Assembly (NCBI GenBank): GCA_964036275.1
Contig: OZ038440.1
Location: 434,001 to 498,000, forward strand
Reading direction: 5' to 3'
DNA: 64,000 bases
Source: Litoditis marina
Lineage: Eukaryota; Nematoda; Chromadorea; Rhabditida; Rhabditidae
Shown: positions 24,612-35,835 of the stretch, one piece after another
How positions within the stretch are numbered: the stretch's first letter is position 1
How the letters are laid out: each line of letters starts with the position of its first letter
Position numbers and translations under genes: made by a program
The notes under the pieces: generated by a model
What the model was told of the DNA's origin: nothing
The model's database searches: none
Seen by the model: only the letters and a program-made list of their open reading frames with translations

Positions 24612-26226
24612 ATGTCAGACTCGAAATCGAATGAAGTTCTCGTGTATAAAGTTCAGGGCACCAGAGCTGAGACGGCTTCGGATATTGTGATTATTTGCAA
24701 AGTAAAAAAAACCTCATCCAGGTCCCCGAATATGGTTAGTAGGGATCTTCTGCTAATATGGGTTATAATCCACGGCCCAGCGAGACTCGGGATGGGCAAG
24801 TACACTGGACAGGTATTCAGGAACTGAAACAACACCTATCTCAGACTAGAAAAAATATGACATAATGCAACAAAAATGCAATGTTGGCATGACCCTTGGT
24901 CTTTAAAGAAGCACGATAATGTGGACCAATCTCGTGTCAACAGTCCTTTAAACTGCGATTGAAAAATGTATTCCAGTTTAAAGGACTGAAGCGTTGCGAT
25001 CGGACCACATAATCGTCCTTCTTTAATTACAAATTCGCTTTTGGTCGAAACTGTATTGCAACAAATCTAGAGACAATGCGGGCGCCGAAGAGTCAGACGG
25101 CGAGAGAAAAAAGTCAATATATATGACAGCCACGCTGTATGAACAGTAATTTACGGGACATAGCCTGTTCGGACGAATTTTTCGATGGTCGTCTCGAGAG
25201 GCCGTGGGAAAATGAAAAATCGCCGAATTGGTTGTCTCTTATGAATCGTCCGAATCGCCTAACTACCGACGACAGAGAAACCGTCCGAATGGCCTAATGT
25301 GGCAACGATCCAAGCCTGAACCTAAACACTAAGACTTGGTATAGGGGGCGGGTACTGGAATTGTATGTAAACCACTGTGATCAAATTACAAACACAACTA
25401 CGCAAGTCTTACATACTCTGTAAAAACTATGGGAAGTACGAACCACTTTCACGTAGCAGATACGTGAAAACATTTTCAATCTATTCGTCGGCCATCACTT
25501 TCAAGCAGTTTTTTATCCTCGTCGGCAGCAGTATCAACGTTTTTATATTGTTTAGTACATTTTTTCTTTCTTTTCTTGATATATTTCGTTCACATTGTCT
25601 TGTTTGACCCCATACATTTGCATTTGCTAATTGTAGTTGTAGTTCGTGACTAATTACCTGTTATCCTGGCGGCAACAAACCACTGCATTCCAATTATGCT
25701 GTAACCGTATCGTGAGTAGTTATTGAGAGTTAGGTGACAAAACACATTATTGAGACGAACTAATTAGGAAATGGGCGGAACTTTGCTTGACCCTTAAAAA
25801 AACTACCTTACAAATCATTCCAACCATGGATCCTTCCTCTCTCACTCCGGCTCCCATCCGTACTCTTCAGAACGGGGGAGCTATGGATACAGATATAGTT
25901 TTGCTTTCTTTAGGCCTTTCAATTGAATATGCGCAAAAAATCATTTTTAAAATGGCCGTAACTATTGAGTCATGAGATAATCTCAGGCAGCTAGGTGGAT
26001 ATTTCGTTGTGTGCCACGATTCGTGTATTGTACTTGTAACAATTGTTTCTAGGGGACCGCTCCGAGAGTGAACAATTTCGACCTGGCGAGGCGAGCTGCA
26101 GTCATGGACAAGATGGAAGTTTTCGCTGTCAAGATCGCATCAGCTTCTCCAACAGCCGATGAGATTACAGAATACCTCCTGGACATGTCGCAGCATTCCA
26201 CTCACAAGTCGCACAAGAAGAAGTAG
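24612..26226 (+). CDS. Small lysine-tailed protein with two alternative first exons
   Basis: The shared last exon 26053-26226 is well supported (TTGTTTCTAG acceptor, 57 residues, TAG). It encodes RVNNFDLARRAAVMDKMEVF and TADEITEYLL, then ends HKSHKKK. Two ATG exons join it in phase 0. One is 24612-24701 (MSDSKSNEVLVYKVQGT; donor GTAAAA), giving 87 residues. The other starts at 25826 (MDPSSLTPAPIRTLQ, strong ACCATGG context), with a donor at 25898 or 25967. The helical middle and basic tail suggest a small nuclear or complex-associated protein, but I do not recognise it. The 25826 promoter and last exon lie within a 1.3-kb inverted repeat (25223-26550). Confidence 0.55.
24900..25027. repeat. 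Foldback MITE (GTTTAAAGGACTGA family), copy 1
   Basis: A near-complete palindrome: CTTTAAAGAAGCACGATAAT at the left mirrors TAATCGTCCTTCTTTAA at the right, with inner arms AGTCCTTTAAACTG and CAGTTTAAAGGACT. A closely related, better preserved copy lies in the first intron of the Hsp90 gene at 58459-58583. Confidence 0.85.
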
Positions 26227-26550
26227 TAATGTGTATATATGTAAATAATTTGTTAGTTATTATTGTTGTGATTGTTATTTGTTGTTGAGTTTTCAGTAGT
26301 GCTGTTGTGTTACTTTGTACTATAAACTATTTACTTTACTTCTAGCCAATGAACTTCATTCAAATTGAAGCGTTTATTGTTTTCCTTTTCAAGTATTACT
26401 CGGAAACTCTACTTGATGTAGTTACTATATTTGGACTGATGGTTAGGCGATTCGGACGGAGGGTTAGGCGATTCGGACGGAGGGTTAGGCGATTCGGACG
26501 AAGGGTTAGGCGATTCGGACGATTGCGCAGAGAGAGACAACCAAGCAATT
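25223..26550. repeat. 1.3-kb inverted repeat with subterminal 21-bp tandem array
   Basis: CGTCCGAATCGCCTAAC at 25248-25264 is the exact inverse of the unit GTTAGGCGATTCGGACG repeated four times at 26441-26522. The flanking TTGGTTGTCTCTT (25229) also mirrors AGAGAGACAACCAAG (26530). The arms enclose the alternative first exon and last exon of the small plus-strand gene. Confidence 0.75.
26441..26522 (+). repeat. Tandem repeat, four 21-bp units
   Basis: GGTTAGGCGATTCGGACGGA is repeated four times at a 21-bp period. The arginine-rich frame (VRRFGRR repeats) running through it is a by-product of the array, not evidence of a gene. Confidence 0.9.
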
Positions 26551-26801
26551 ATCGTCCGAATAGCGGTAGACCCGTAATTTACTGTTTTGCAACGACGTTT
26601 GTTCTCAGATGGAGTTATACAACTACACAATGTGAAAACAACACAAAACGCAAATAACATTTGAGTAGAAAAGTTGCTTATGGCATGTGCACTTCATCCC
26701 AGAATCAAAGTAAGAAACTATTAATTGTAACAATTAACATCGAATGAGAATAAGGTGATTCAGAGAGGGAAGAGGCATTTTCGAGAGAGTGGGTGGCTTA
26801 C

Positions 26802-26920
26802 TGGACGAAAGAGCTGAAACCCACGTCTCCCAATGAGTTGACGGCATACGATGTTTTATCGTCCATTTGGAACATTGAACCAGACATATCGGCAGACGTC
26901 GGAAGCGCCATATTCGACAT
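26802..26920 (-). CDS. Candidate orphan first exon (39 codons)
   Basis: On the minus strand GACTTCAG is followed by three bases and an ATG, the spacing seen at other trans-spliced starts here. The frame MSNMALPTSADMSGSMFQMD continues through GFSSFV to a consensus-like donor CAGTAAGC in phase 2. If no splice occurs it stops at once after 40 residues. A phase-compatible acceptor exists at 24421 in the 22985-24516 gene, which would nest the small plus-strand gene in the resulting intron. Confidence 0.4.
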
Positions 26921-26996
26921 TATCTGAAGTTGACTGATGTATTCAAAGTATTATTTCCTGAACACACTTTTAGTTCCTGATGAAGACGCATCAGTT

Positions 26997-27157
26997 TATA
27001 GTGGGTGCCGATTTTATAAATTTCTGTCTCTTGCCGGAATCGAACCTGCGAGTAAAAATCTCGTAGCGGGGCGCTAACCACTGCCCCACCAGGGCACATG
27101 CACAGCGGAATGTGAGATATACAGTACCCTACTGCCTTTCCGTTGGCGACGACTATA
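26997..27157 (-). repeat. tRNA-derived SINE-like repeat, copy 4
   Basis: TATAGTGGGTGCC start and GTTGGCGACGACTATA end. On the minus strand box A (TGGGGCAGTGGTTAGCG) and a perfect box B (GGTTCGATTCC) are both present, making this the best-preserved tRNA-like copy. Confidence 0.75.
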
Positions 27158-30100
27158 CCGTCATTTCGTGTAATGTCCTACTTCACGTGATAGTACTGCA
27201 CATGGCAATGTCAAGTTGGGAATCAATCAAAAAAGTTGATAGATTCAGATGAAGCTAATGCAGAAAAGGTTTACGAATTCCTTATCCCCGTGGGCTTTTT
27301 CAATAAGCAAATGAACGATAATGCGAATCGGAAATTAGGCTCATGACTTTCAAACAATAAATTACGTTTTTCTCAAATTCGTTTGAATTTACACTGATTG
27401 ATGCGCTCTGCAGTGTACGTACCTTCTCTCCCTGACTCCGTACATTGATCAGTACATTTCGGATCAATTGTTGAAACGGATCAGTGGACATAGAGATGGA
27501 AAAGAGAGAAAGAACTAATAAATACCGAAACATTTAGCCTCTACATAGAATACCACCCTGAAATGTCAAAGAACTGTCAGAAATTAATAGGATTGGTAAA
27601 TAAATGGAATATCATGATTGCAATAAACTTAATACAGAAAAAAATTGAAAAAGAGCGATTGCACGAATTTGAAAAAGTTCTTTAGATTATGAAAGAAGTT
27701 CACCTCTAAAAACCAATTGAATATGATAAGGAATAAATGATGAATAGGTGGAAGTTTACAATGATTTGACCTGCTCGCGCTCGTTCGCTCGGAAAACATA
27801 AATAGTTCCATTGCGCGTGGCAGTTTATCCCTCCATAACTGGTTATGCCATCCTACATAATACGATTGAGTAAGAGACAAAAAATAGGAACAGCCTATTC
27901 GAGAGATACAACTAAGTAGTACATTTGGAATACAGTAGCAAATGAAAGGTGAACGTTATGGTCGTGAATGTGTTTGATCAATTCTCTGGTAACGCGAAGT
28001 CGAAAATATGTGTAGCTCATAAGATCATATTTTAAACATTTCTTCCTGAATGAAACTTGTAGTGTTTGCAGCTACAGTAGGCTAAACGCGGTAGTAGATC
28101 ACGAGATGTTGATGTGTTTCAGAATAACCTCTCATGAGAAGAGAGAACTTTCACCGCCCCTCGAGTAGATAATGTAGGAAATATAACTCACAATGAGTTC
28201 GATGTATATCTTCTGCACAAATTTGTATTGCGTTTTTGTCTGCGAGTCAAAGCTTCACTAAGGCACGACGCACTTAAATTCGGGCGGCACCTGTAATGGA
28301 AATGTTCTTCTGGAACAAAATCTTCTGTTTCTTCTAAAAGTGCATGGGTTATTAATGTAATATCACGATAACAAATACCTCTTACGTGTTCATTGCTTCT
28401 CGTTATATAGTATAAACCGTTGTTATATGACACTTGAGTGGTACATGTGCTAGTTCATCAGCAGTTAGGAGATTCTCACGAGTTCTGAGGAATTGAACTA
28501 CGGAGAAACTTCAGATAAACCAACCTTTGTCTGCATCCGAGAGCTGCTACACAGTCACGATATCTACTGAATTCCCTCTTAGTTCAATAAATTATCACAG
28601 GTACTCATAGTTTTATTCGTGATTCATCACATGTAACGATTTGTATTTCCAAATGTGTGCCAAGAAGTATGAGAACAACAACGAAGCTAAGGTTGTGGTT
28701 GCTGTTGCTCCACTTTCCTCATCCAGTGTTTCCATTCGCACATTTCGGTTTGTGTGGTTGATCAGAGACCGAACTGTCTACTCCTTTTGAACCCTCGGTC
28801 ATTTCAAAATTCGTAGGAGGATTCTATGAAAGACCACTCTCTGTTTGAACATCTCTAATCTGCCTAGAACAATATACTGTCAACAGAGGGGGCGCGGAGA
28901 TTAGCAGCGCGAACTGTTTCTCCCCGGCTCATCCCCCTGAAGGCAAAAACAAATAGCCGCAGGACAACCCCCGCTTCACACCTTCTAACAGAGTACGTAT
29001 TCTAGAACATCCCGGCACCTACATCCAATCATGCGTCTCTAGCTTTGCCTCACTATTTCTCGTCTCTTACATCCCGGCGGGATGTAAGAGCAGAGAAATA
29101 GCGTGTGTTTGAGGAGACGCAGGATGGGATGAATGTATTGAGATTTTGAGTACTTATGCTAGAACGTCCCGGCATTTCTAGCCCAGTTTACGTCTTCTGG
29201 AACATACGCCATCTCTCGGCTCTACCCCCCGATTGACACCTCGTTCTGCTACCGGAGTACGTACTTCGTATGCTAGAACATTCGCTCAATTACATCTGAG
29301 TCTACGTCTCCTCAAACATACACTGTATCTCTGCTCGTGTCCCTCCCCATTTCCCACCTCCTATCAGCATACACTTGCATACTTCTGCTCACGTGGGGGA
29401 GGAGTCAGACTGTGAAGTTCATCAGAAAAAAAAACATAAAGGTGTACGATTTCCGATGTTCTCACATGTTTCAATGATTAGTTCCGATTCCACTTTGCAT
29501 TGATTGCTTTTGTTATCACTACGATCATAGTTATTTTCTCGTAAAACTGTTTTTTGTTTATTTCATATTTGAAACGTATTGCTCCAAAAAAATTCGAGCC
29601 ATTCGTTTTTTGTTTCTTAAACTGTATCAATGTAGCCAGTTCCCTTAGAACCCATCTTTGCGTGTGTTTTCTGAAATACATTGAATTAGTTTGTATTTGA
29701 GAAAACTAGTTATATGGAACACTACATATTTCATACATTTTTTATTGCCGAATTTTCACTTTGATTAAATTACAATGGCTGTTTCAGACTCTGTGAGTAT
29801 GCTGAGGTGAGTACGAGTCGGTCCTCAGATTTACAACGTCTGTGGTCCTCCGAAACCGTTTGTTCGATTCTGGCGAAACCCGCGTAATATGGAGATTTAC
29901 ATCGAATAAAAATCAAGTTTGCAATAGTCTAGTACATGGTTTATAGGTTTTTCTGCCTTCAACGAAAAATCAGGAAAAAAAATCCCGCAGCGTTGAACCG
30001 TTGTCAATACTGAATCACGCTCGGAAGGTAGATCAGTGCGAGAGCTCTCTTGCCACTAATTCTCAACAGGGACCGTTCGCGTTTTCCATTGACCAAAACC

Positions 30101-30884
30101 AGGAAAAAACTTTTTTTCATTTCCCTGTGTCCTTGATATGTTTCAAATGAGCCACTTGAACATAAATTCAACTTCTGTTCCGTGCAAACTCTTCTTCATT
30201 TGTTTGTGCTCAGCGGACACTGTATTTGGCCAGGTATTGTGTGAGTTGAAATGATTCCAAGGTTTACTCGCAGCCCATTCTGAGCCTTTCATGAAATATG
30301 GGCCTATTTCATAGAACTTACCAGTGGACAATTTCGATCCACCGGTTAAAGCTTTACTTAATTTTTTGCCAACTTGACTCTGAGCTCTCACCAAGCAAAA
30401 TGTTCGCACACTGCGAAAAATGAGGTTACAGTGTAATACCAAGTTAGAAATAACAAGTTGAGTTGATGTTACAGTGTAATGAATGCAGGTTGTAGTGAAT
30501 ACGTTAAGAAACATCAACACTTGGTAATCTCGTTGATATACTTTTTTCAGGATCATATTGTTTATGGGTTTGCAATATTCCGTGCACAGTGCGCCACCCG
30601 AGAAACGACAAATTCGAACTGGAATCGTGCCAATATTCAATCGTTAGTTTATTAAAAAAGCAAATGATTACTTCGGCAAAACTGAAGGGAAGCACCATAA
30701 CTAAGTGAACTGTACGAAAACCGAGAAGAAACCGGAGCAAATTCCAATTACATCTCTCTTCAGTGTTGATCCACATTTTCCATATGAATAAAGCATTTAT
30801 CTAGAAGTAATTAACTATTTCAGGTTTTGTATTCTTCAAAATATATTAAGTGTTTCATTTCAAATATTGTATCTTTCAGCTGAT
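27158..30884. other. 3.7-kb stretch, repeats and one unexplained minus-strand ORF
   Basis: Contains the GAGACGCAGG element array at 28991-29330. A 165-codon minus-strand open frame lies at 30640-30143 that I could not assign (see findings). Otherwise I see no gene. Confidence 0.45.
28991..29330. repeat. GAGACGCAGG palindromic MITE, copy 2, with a degraded neighbour
   Basis: CTAGAACATCCCGGCACC, then ATGCGTCTC, a hairpin ACATCCCGGCGGGATGT, and GAGGAGACGCAGGATGGGAT. A second, more decayed unit follows with GCTAGAACGTCCCGGC and GTCTACGTCTCCTC. Confidence 0.65.
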
Positions 30885-33800
30885 ATGACCGTAGAGCCAG
30901 TCACATTCACCTTCACTACTCCACGAACTCGTCTGGATAATCAGTATCCCGTCAATGCTCAGGTACAGGGAGTGTCAAATGTATACCTGTCGGTACACAT
31001 CATAATTTTGGAACATCCATATCTTTCGTACAGGAGGAGAATTGTCATTTTAACTCGACGAACAGTAATAAAGGATAATGTAATGTAAGCTAAAGTAGAT
31101 TTTGAACGACATACTGAGAAATTTTAATATTATAACTTCTTTGAAAGGACAGTAGCGTGTTTTAAATTGAAAAATTAAAAAATACAAAGTAACTCGAAAC
31201 GTTGGTGTATCAGAAAACTTTTTTCAGTTTTCTAACAACCCGTTTCCCACCCTTCGCCCCGCCACTTTTGTCAGCTTCGAACCGGTAATTCACAGCAATC
31301 AGAACAATGGCCACAGCAAGATATGGGAGACTCCCATCGACTATGGGGACGGTGAGTAGAACTCGCTGAGAATGAAATTCCTCCGATCTACTTTGTTCTT
31401 TATAGTTAATTTGGCCCGAACAACAAATAACTTCTCTAACTCCTTACATAGCAACAGCAAAGAAACAAATCATGAATTCATAAGTATGTGATTGATATTG
31501 ATAACATTATAAATGAAAAATCGTGTCAATAAAGTTAATTATGACCGTATTTCACCGAAAAGATGCAAAACTGCATTCAAACATTCAAAAGTTTTCTTAT
31601 AAACGATATCGATGAAACCGTTTTCTACTTTTACCCCCACAGTTTTCAGCAATTTCCAAAGTGTTTGGAGCCATAAAGAATAACGCCGCAGTCATCAAAA
31701 CTCCCATCTACAACCAAGCACAGTATTTCGTGAGTATTCTTCTATTTAGTGTCCGGCTATACGATATATTTTGAGTATGTATGCTTTAACATCCCGAAAC
31801 TACATGCCATCTGCGTCTCTCGATTTGCGCACTATTTCGCGACACTCGTATCTCGGCAGGATGTGAGAGGAGAGAAATAGTATTAGTTCGAGGAGACGCA
31901 GGTTGGAATAATGGGCGGGATGTATGTGAGTACGGCCTCATGACTCCCCTCACTGTATTTCGTAATTCCAGCGAGCTCTTCAAGCCTCCGTCAACCAGGC
32001 AACATCGACGCCCGCGCCAATAGCGCCAATGGCCCAATTGGCGCCATTGGTGCCACTGGCGCCACAACCAGCCGAAGTTCCATCTCCAAACTACGACGCC
32101 ATTTGGCGTCAGATGAGTTCTTCATGGCAACAGGTGACCTAAACTTATCTTTTCAACCTTTTCCTGTTTATGATACCTGAGAGAGCGACTACGTATCGCA
32201 ACCACTATACTCAAACCAAATTTACGTTTTAATTGATTATCAACTGGTTATTTTGCAGCGACTAGTGCTCAGAACATCAACGTTCCCTATTGTCAGAATG
32301 CCCATCAATCGTACAATGGTAGAGTGCACGATTGCTGACGCTCTTTGAGGTTATAACGTTTCCACCCTGGTAGATATGGCTACTCTTTTCCGTTGACTTT
32401 AATGTATTTCCACAATTTGATAATTTAGATGAAGAGTGGTCTATTGAATGTGGGTGTGGAGCGGGATTGGAGGCAGTTGTGGACCAAAATAACCGGTCAG
32501 TCATTTCATGATCTATGACGTCTTACTCCATAAAAACGGAAAGTTTCGTGATAGGAATTATAATTTTTATTACGCCCCAAGGATGAGACACCTACAGTCA
32601 ATTGAACGTATAGTGACATGCAACAAAGTTTAACACAGTAGAAGTGTGAATGTGCAAGGAAAGGCTGTATTATTATTTATTCACTTTCATTATTTATTCA
32701 CCTTCAATACACGATTGTAGAAATGAGCAGTATTCACACATTCGATATCACGTGCGTTTCCTACCTGCGATGTGATTGCTTTCAAGAAAAGCTCATTGTA
32801 GGCATTAACATGAACATAGCACAGTACAATGGTATCAAGATGAATAATAATAATAATAAAAGTTCATTTGCATAGATACCAACAGAAGTTATGCAAGTTG
32901 AAAATTAAAAAAAGTTGATCATACGAAATCTATAACAAATTAGCCGGACCAAAGACAAATCTCGCACAGCGCTTCGCCCTGCGCGCGATACGTATCCCAA
33001 AGGGTTGCGGTTTAAATTCGCAATCAACTTACAAGGGAGCGCTGAATAAAAATAAACATTTGAAGAGAATCGTGAAATTGAGAAAACAATGTATGTAGAT
33101 GAGACACATATACAAACATGGACATTTGAACACTCATACTACTCAATGCAGAAAACGAGGAACATCGTTGAACATAATATAATCAAGTTTTCGCAATTTA
33201 CAACGTAACTGATATAGTGATAGAAAATTACATTCACTACTAGTGAAAATTATCCAATACTTTTCAACCCGTGAGAAATACCAATTATCATCACGATAAA
33301 GCCTAGATTGACGAATCAATCTATTTCTATGTCTAACATTCGAACTCAGAACAAAGGGACACCTGACCAATTTTGATTTTCCAAACATTATTTTGTGCGC
33401 TTGCAATAAATCAATGCCTATTCTTCTAACGTAGCTTGATTGAGTATCCAGTTTCGAGAGCCTATCTTTGTAGGAACTGAATGGAATTCTACATCGAATA
33501 CAAAAATTTTGGTGAAACTTCTCAAAGGAGACTCCAAACGACAACATAATTTAGACTTAGGGGGAGGATTGAACACTTCTGAGCAATATTCAAGTATGGG
33601 CCTGACATAAACATTGAACGGTGAGATATACCTTTTAGCGTCAGTAAATCAAAATGCACTCAATAGTTGCTTAGCCTTGATATTAGCCAAAGCAACTTTG
33701 CTGTTGATGTGGCTTTCAAACTTCAATTTGTCATCAATAATGACACCAAGATCTCTAGTACTAGCGCTATCGGGTATAGTTATATTTTGTACAACATACG

Positions 33801-35045
33801 GCAAACACTGATTATTAATACCAAGTCTAAGAAGGGATGTTTTATGGGGAGCAATAGGTAGAGACCAATCATCTGACCAGTCAACAATGTTATTAATAGC
33901 TAATTGTAACTCACAAGGAATATTACCGTAAATCTCAATATCGTCAGCAAATAGAACAAAATCTACTGTATTAGGTAAAGACAGACATTTATCGTTCACA
34001 AAGTACAAAAACAGCAACGGGTCACTAACAGTACCTTGAAGTACGCCAGAAGTTATATGATAGAGGTGAATAATGCGAGTAGTCCGTTGAGACATATACT
34101 AGAATAAATTGAATAGTCACGTGAAGTTAGCATTCTAATAAGACAACATGCACATTTTATCGACGTTTCTGAGTTCTGCTGTGTCTAACATGTTTCACGT
34201 CTCTGCAATTGACTAACAGTATATGTATACCGCTCATTTCAGGAGTGGTGGAACCGTTCCTGTCTCAGTTCAGTGAACAGGCCGGGAAAGCCGCCAATAT
34301 GTTCCTGACCCAGGCGAAGAACCGACTTCATCGACAAGTGAGTAGACTTACTTAGACACAACCTGAAGGACTACGGACCTGTAGCTTCGAAGGCCCCAAA
34401 ATGAGGACTACCTTTCTCAGACTTAAATGCTCATTTTTCATTACCAGAGCCCAGTTTTGATTACCAGAGTACACTTTTCCCGACTTGACTCACTAGCCCG
34501 CTTTCCCGTTTCACTAATCCGAGAGACATGAATTCAGTAAAAACATTTCGAATGAAAAACTTCTTAAGTATCATATAGCGGCATGAATTATACATTTTTT
34601 TGCAGCAACCATTATTCCGAATAGATTCCCAGCCATTGCAAGATGCAGTTGCAGAGGTGAGCATACGAAGAGTTATCTATCTTTTCTCTAGAAAAGCACA
34701 GATTCATATTCATTTCTGAGTACGAGGTTGTTTTTTTCCAACCTATGTCTGGTTCAGATGGCGACCAGTCAAAAACCGAAAATGATGTGCGAACGTTCTC
34801 AAAGAGCGCCCAATGGCTCATGCGCTTGTGCAGATCTCTACACTATGTGAAAATCTTTCCTCGAACTTAATGGCACATAACCGGAATCTATACATGTTTA
34901 CCTTTTCTTATTAATGGAATGTAAAAATCGCACGTTCAACTTGTGCTTCAGGTAGAGGTAACGAGGACCATTCACTAGTTACGCTGTTTAGGAGTCCAAT
35001 TGTTATTTGCAGGATGATCAGGCCGTGACGAACTCTCATGATTAG
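30885..35045 (+). CDS. Second low-complexity Pro/Ala/Gln protein (separate gene or 3' half of the 249-12335 gene)
   Basis: Exons: 30885-30962, 31228-31351, 31650-31729, 31972-32133, 32266-32318, 34244-34337, 34606-34656, 35013-35045 (TAG); 224 residues with all phases joined. It begins MTVEPVTFTFTTPRTRLDN. Exon 31972-32133 encodes a hydrophobic Pro/Ala run (APIAPMAQLAPLVPLAPQPA) ending NYDAIWRQMSSSWQQ. Later exons give QFSEQAGKAANMFLTQAKNR, an amphipathic helix. The acceptor lies 5 nt before the ATG, fitting a trans-spliced start, yet its phase also fits a donor at 12328, so both readings stand. Two acceptors are non-obvious: 31650 (a second AG 7 nt after the first) and 32266, chosen because it is the one keeping frame. 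No known domain is recognised. Confidence 0.6.
31771..31936. repeat. GAGACGCAGG palindromic MITE, copy 3
   Basis: TTTAACATCCCG start, CATCTGCGTCTC and GAGGAGACGCAGG inner arms, and GGGCGGGATGT end. It lies in the intron just before the exon at 31972, leaving about 35 bp. Confidence 0.7.
33140..34095 (-). mobile_element. 5'-truncated, broken non-LTR retrotransposon (LINE), reverse transcriptase C-terminal half
   Basis: Minus-strand frame 34095-33649 reads SGVLQGTVSDPLLFLYFVND, FADDIEIY (the YxDD-type catalytic box) and DLGVIIDDKLKFESHI, diagnostic of the palm and thumb of LINE reverse transcriptases. After a frame change near 33640, YVRPILEYCSEVFNPP continues the element, followed by frame 33547-33143 with KDRLSKLDTQSSYVRRIGIDLL. 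The upstream palm, fingers and endonuclease are absent, and at least one frameshift breaks it, so it is inactive. Its 5' truncation point coincides with the left end of a CACGTGA MITE at 34095. It sits antisense in an intron of the 30885-35045 gene. Confidence 0.9.
34095..34228. repeat. CACGTGA-ended MITE, copy 4
   Basis: Left end TATACTAGAATAAATTGAAT with AGTCACGTGAAG; right end GTTTCACGTCTCTGCAATTG and AACAGTATA. It directly abuts the LINE fragment and ends 15 bp before the exon at 34244. Confidence 0.75.
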
Positions 35046-35429
35046 CCAAAGAAGTTGAAGTTACTCTCTGTGATACTATATTTATTATGATGATTCAAGT
35101 ATAATGAATATTTCATTACATCCAAAAATGGATATGCGAAGTACGTGGGGGAATTCAATCTGGTGATCATGAACCAAAATTATATCGCGGAAAAGTGTTT
35201 TTCTTTCAACTAACGTTACTTCACTAAAGTCTCCTCCCCTCTTCATCCCTTTATTTGCTCTGTTTCTTTCTCTTTCGTCGTATATTTTTCCGACTCTCTC
35301 TCTCGTGAGAGATATAATACCAGGGGAATTGTGGGCAGAGATATCTACCCCATCAAACACCATGTTTTTCCTCTCACATGTACTTCTGCTAAGTAATACT
35401 GCTTCGTAGAGTTCAAAGAAGATAGACTG

Positions 35430-35435
35430 AATAAA
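35430..35435 (+). terminator. Polyadenylation signal AATAAA of the 30885-35045 gene
   Basis: First canonical AATAAA downstream of the TAG at 35045, about 385 nt away. The distance is long for a nematode 3' UTR, so a variant signal closer in is possible. Confidence 0.35.
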
Positions 35436-35835
35436 ATATAGTATAATTAAAAACCTCTTGCAACATACTAAAAGTGTCTCCTTTGCAGAGCTATGAACAC
35501 TGATTTCCGTAATTTCATATCTTCATCAAACTATATATAGTCTGCTTTGTACAATGAGAATGTTTTTGGAATAACCACGTTTCGTAGCCTTTTCTTTAGC
35601 CATCACTAAATTTTCCTAACTTTTTTTCGAAGTGCATGTGCTCATCAAAAACCTCATTAGAAGAAGTGTGTGTAATGGTTCACGGATGAACGGTGTGGAA
35701 CAGATACTTTTTTCACAAACGTCTGACGTAGAAAATTTGAGCTGTCGTTCATACTTCACGAATGTCTTGAATCAGTCAGCTATAATGTTTCTAGTTGTCG
35801 TCACCATTATTAACACCTTTGATAGAACGAGTTCT

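Noticed and set aside
26349..26657. Plus-strand ORF with RRFGRRV repeats
   Set aside because: The 21-bp tandem array is a multiple of three, so it stays open in frame. Flanking residues show no protein-like pattern.
32950..33045. tRNA-like GGTTTAAATTC stem-loop
   Set aside because: Box B does not match the consensus and no acceptor stem is found; may be the tail of the LINE.
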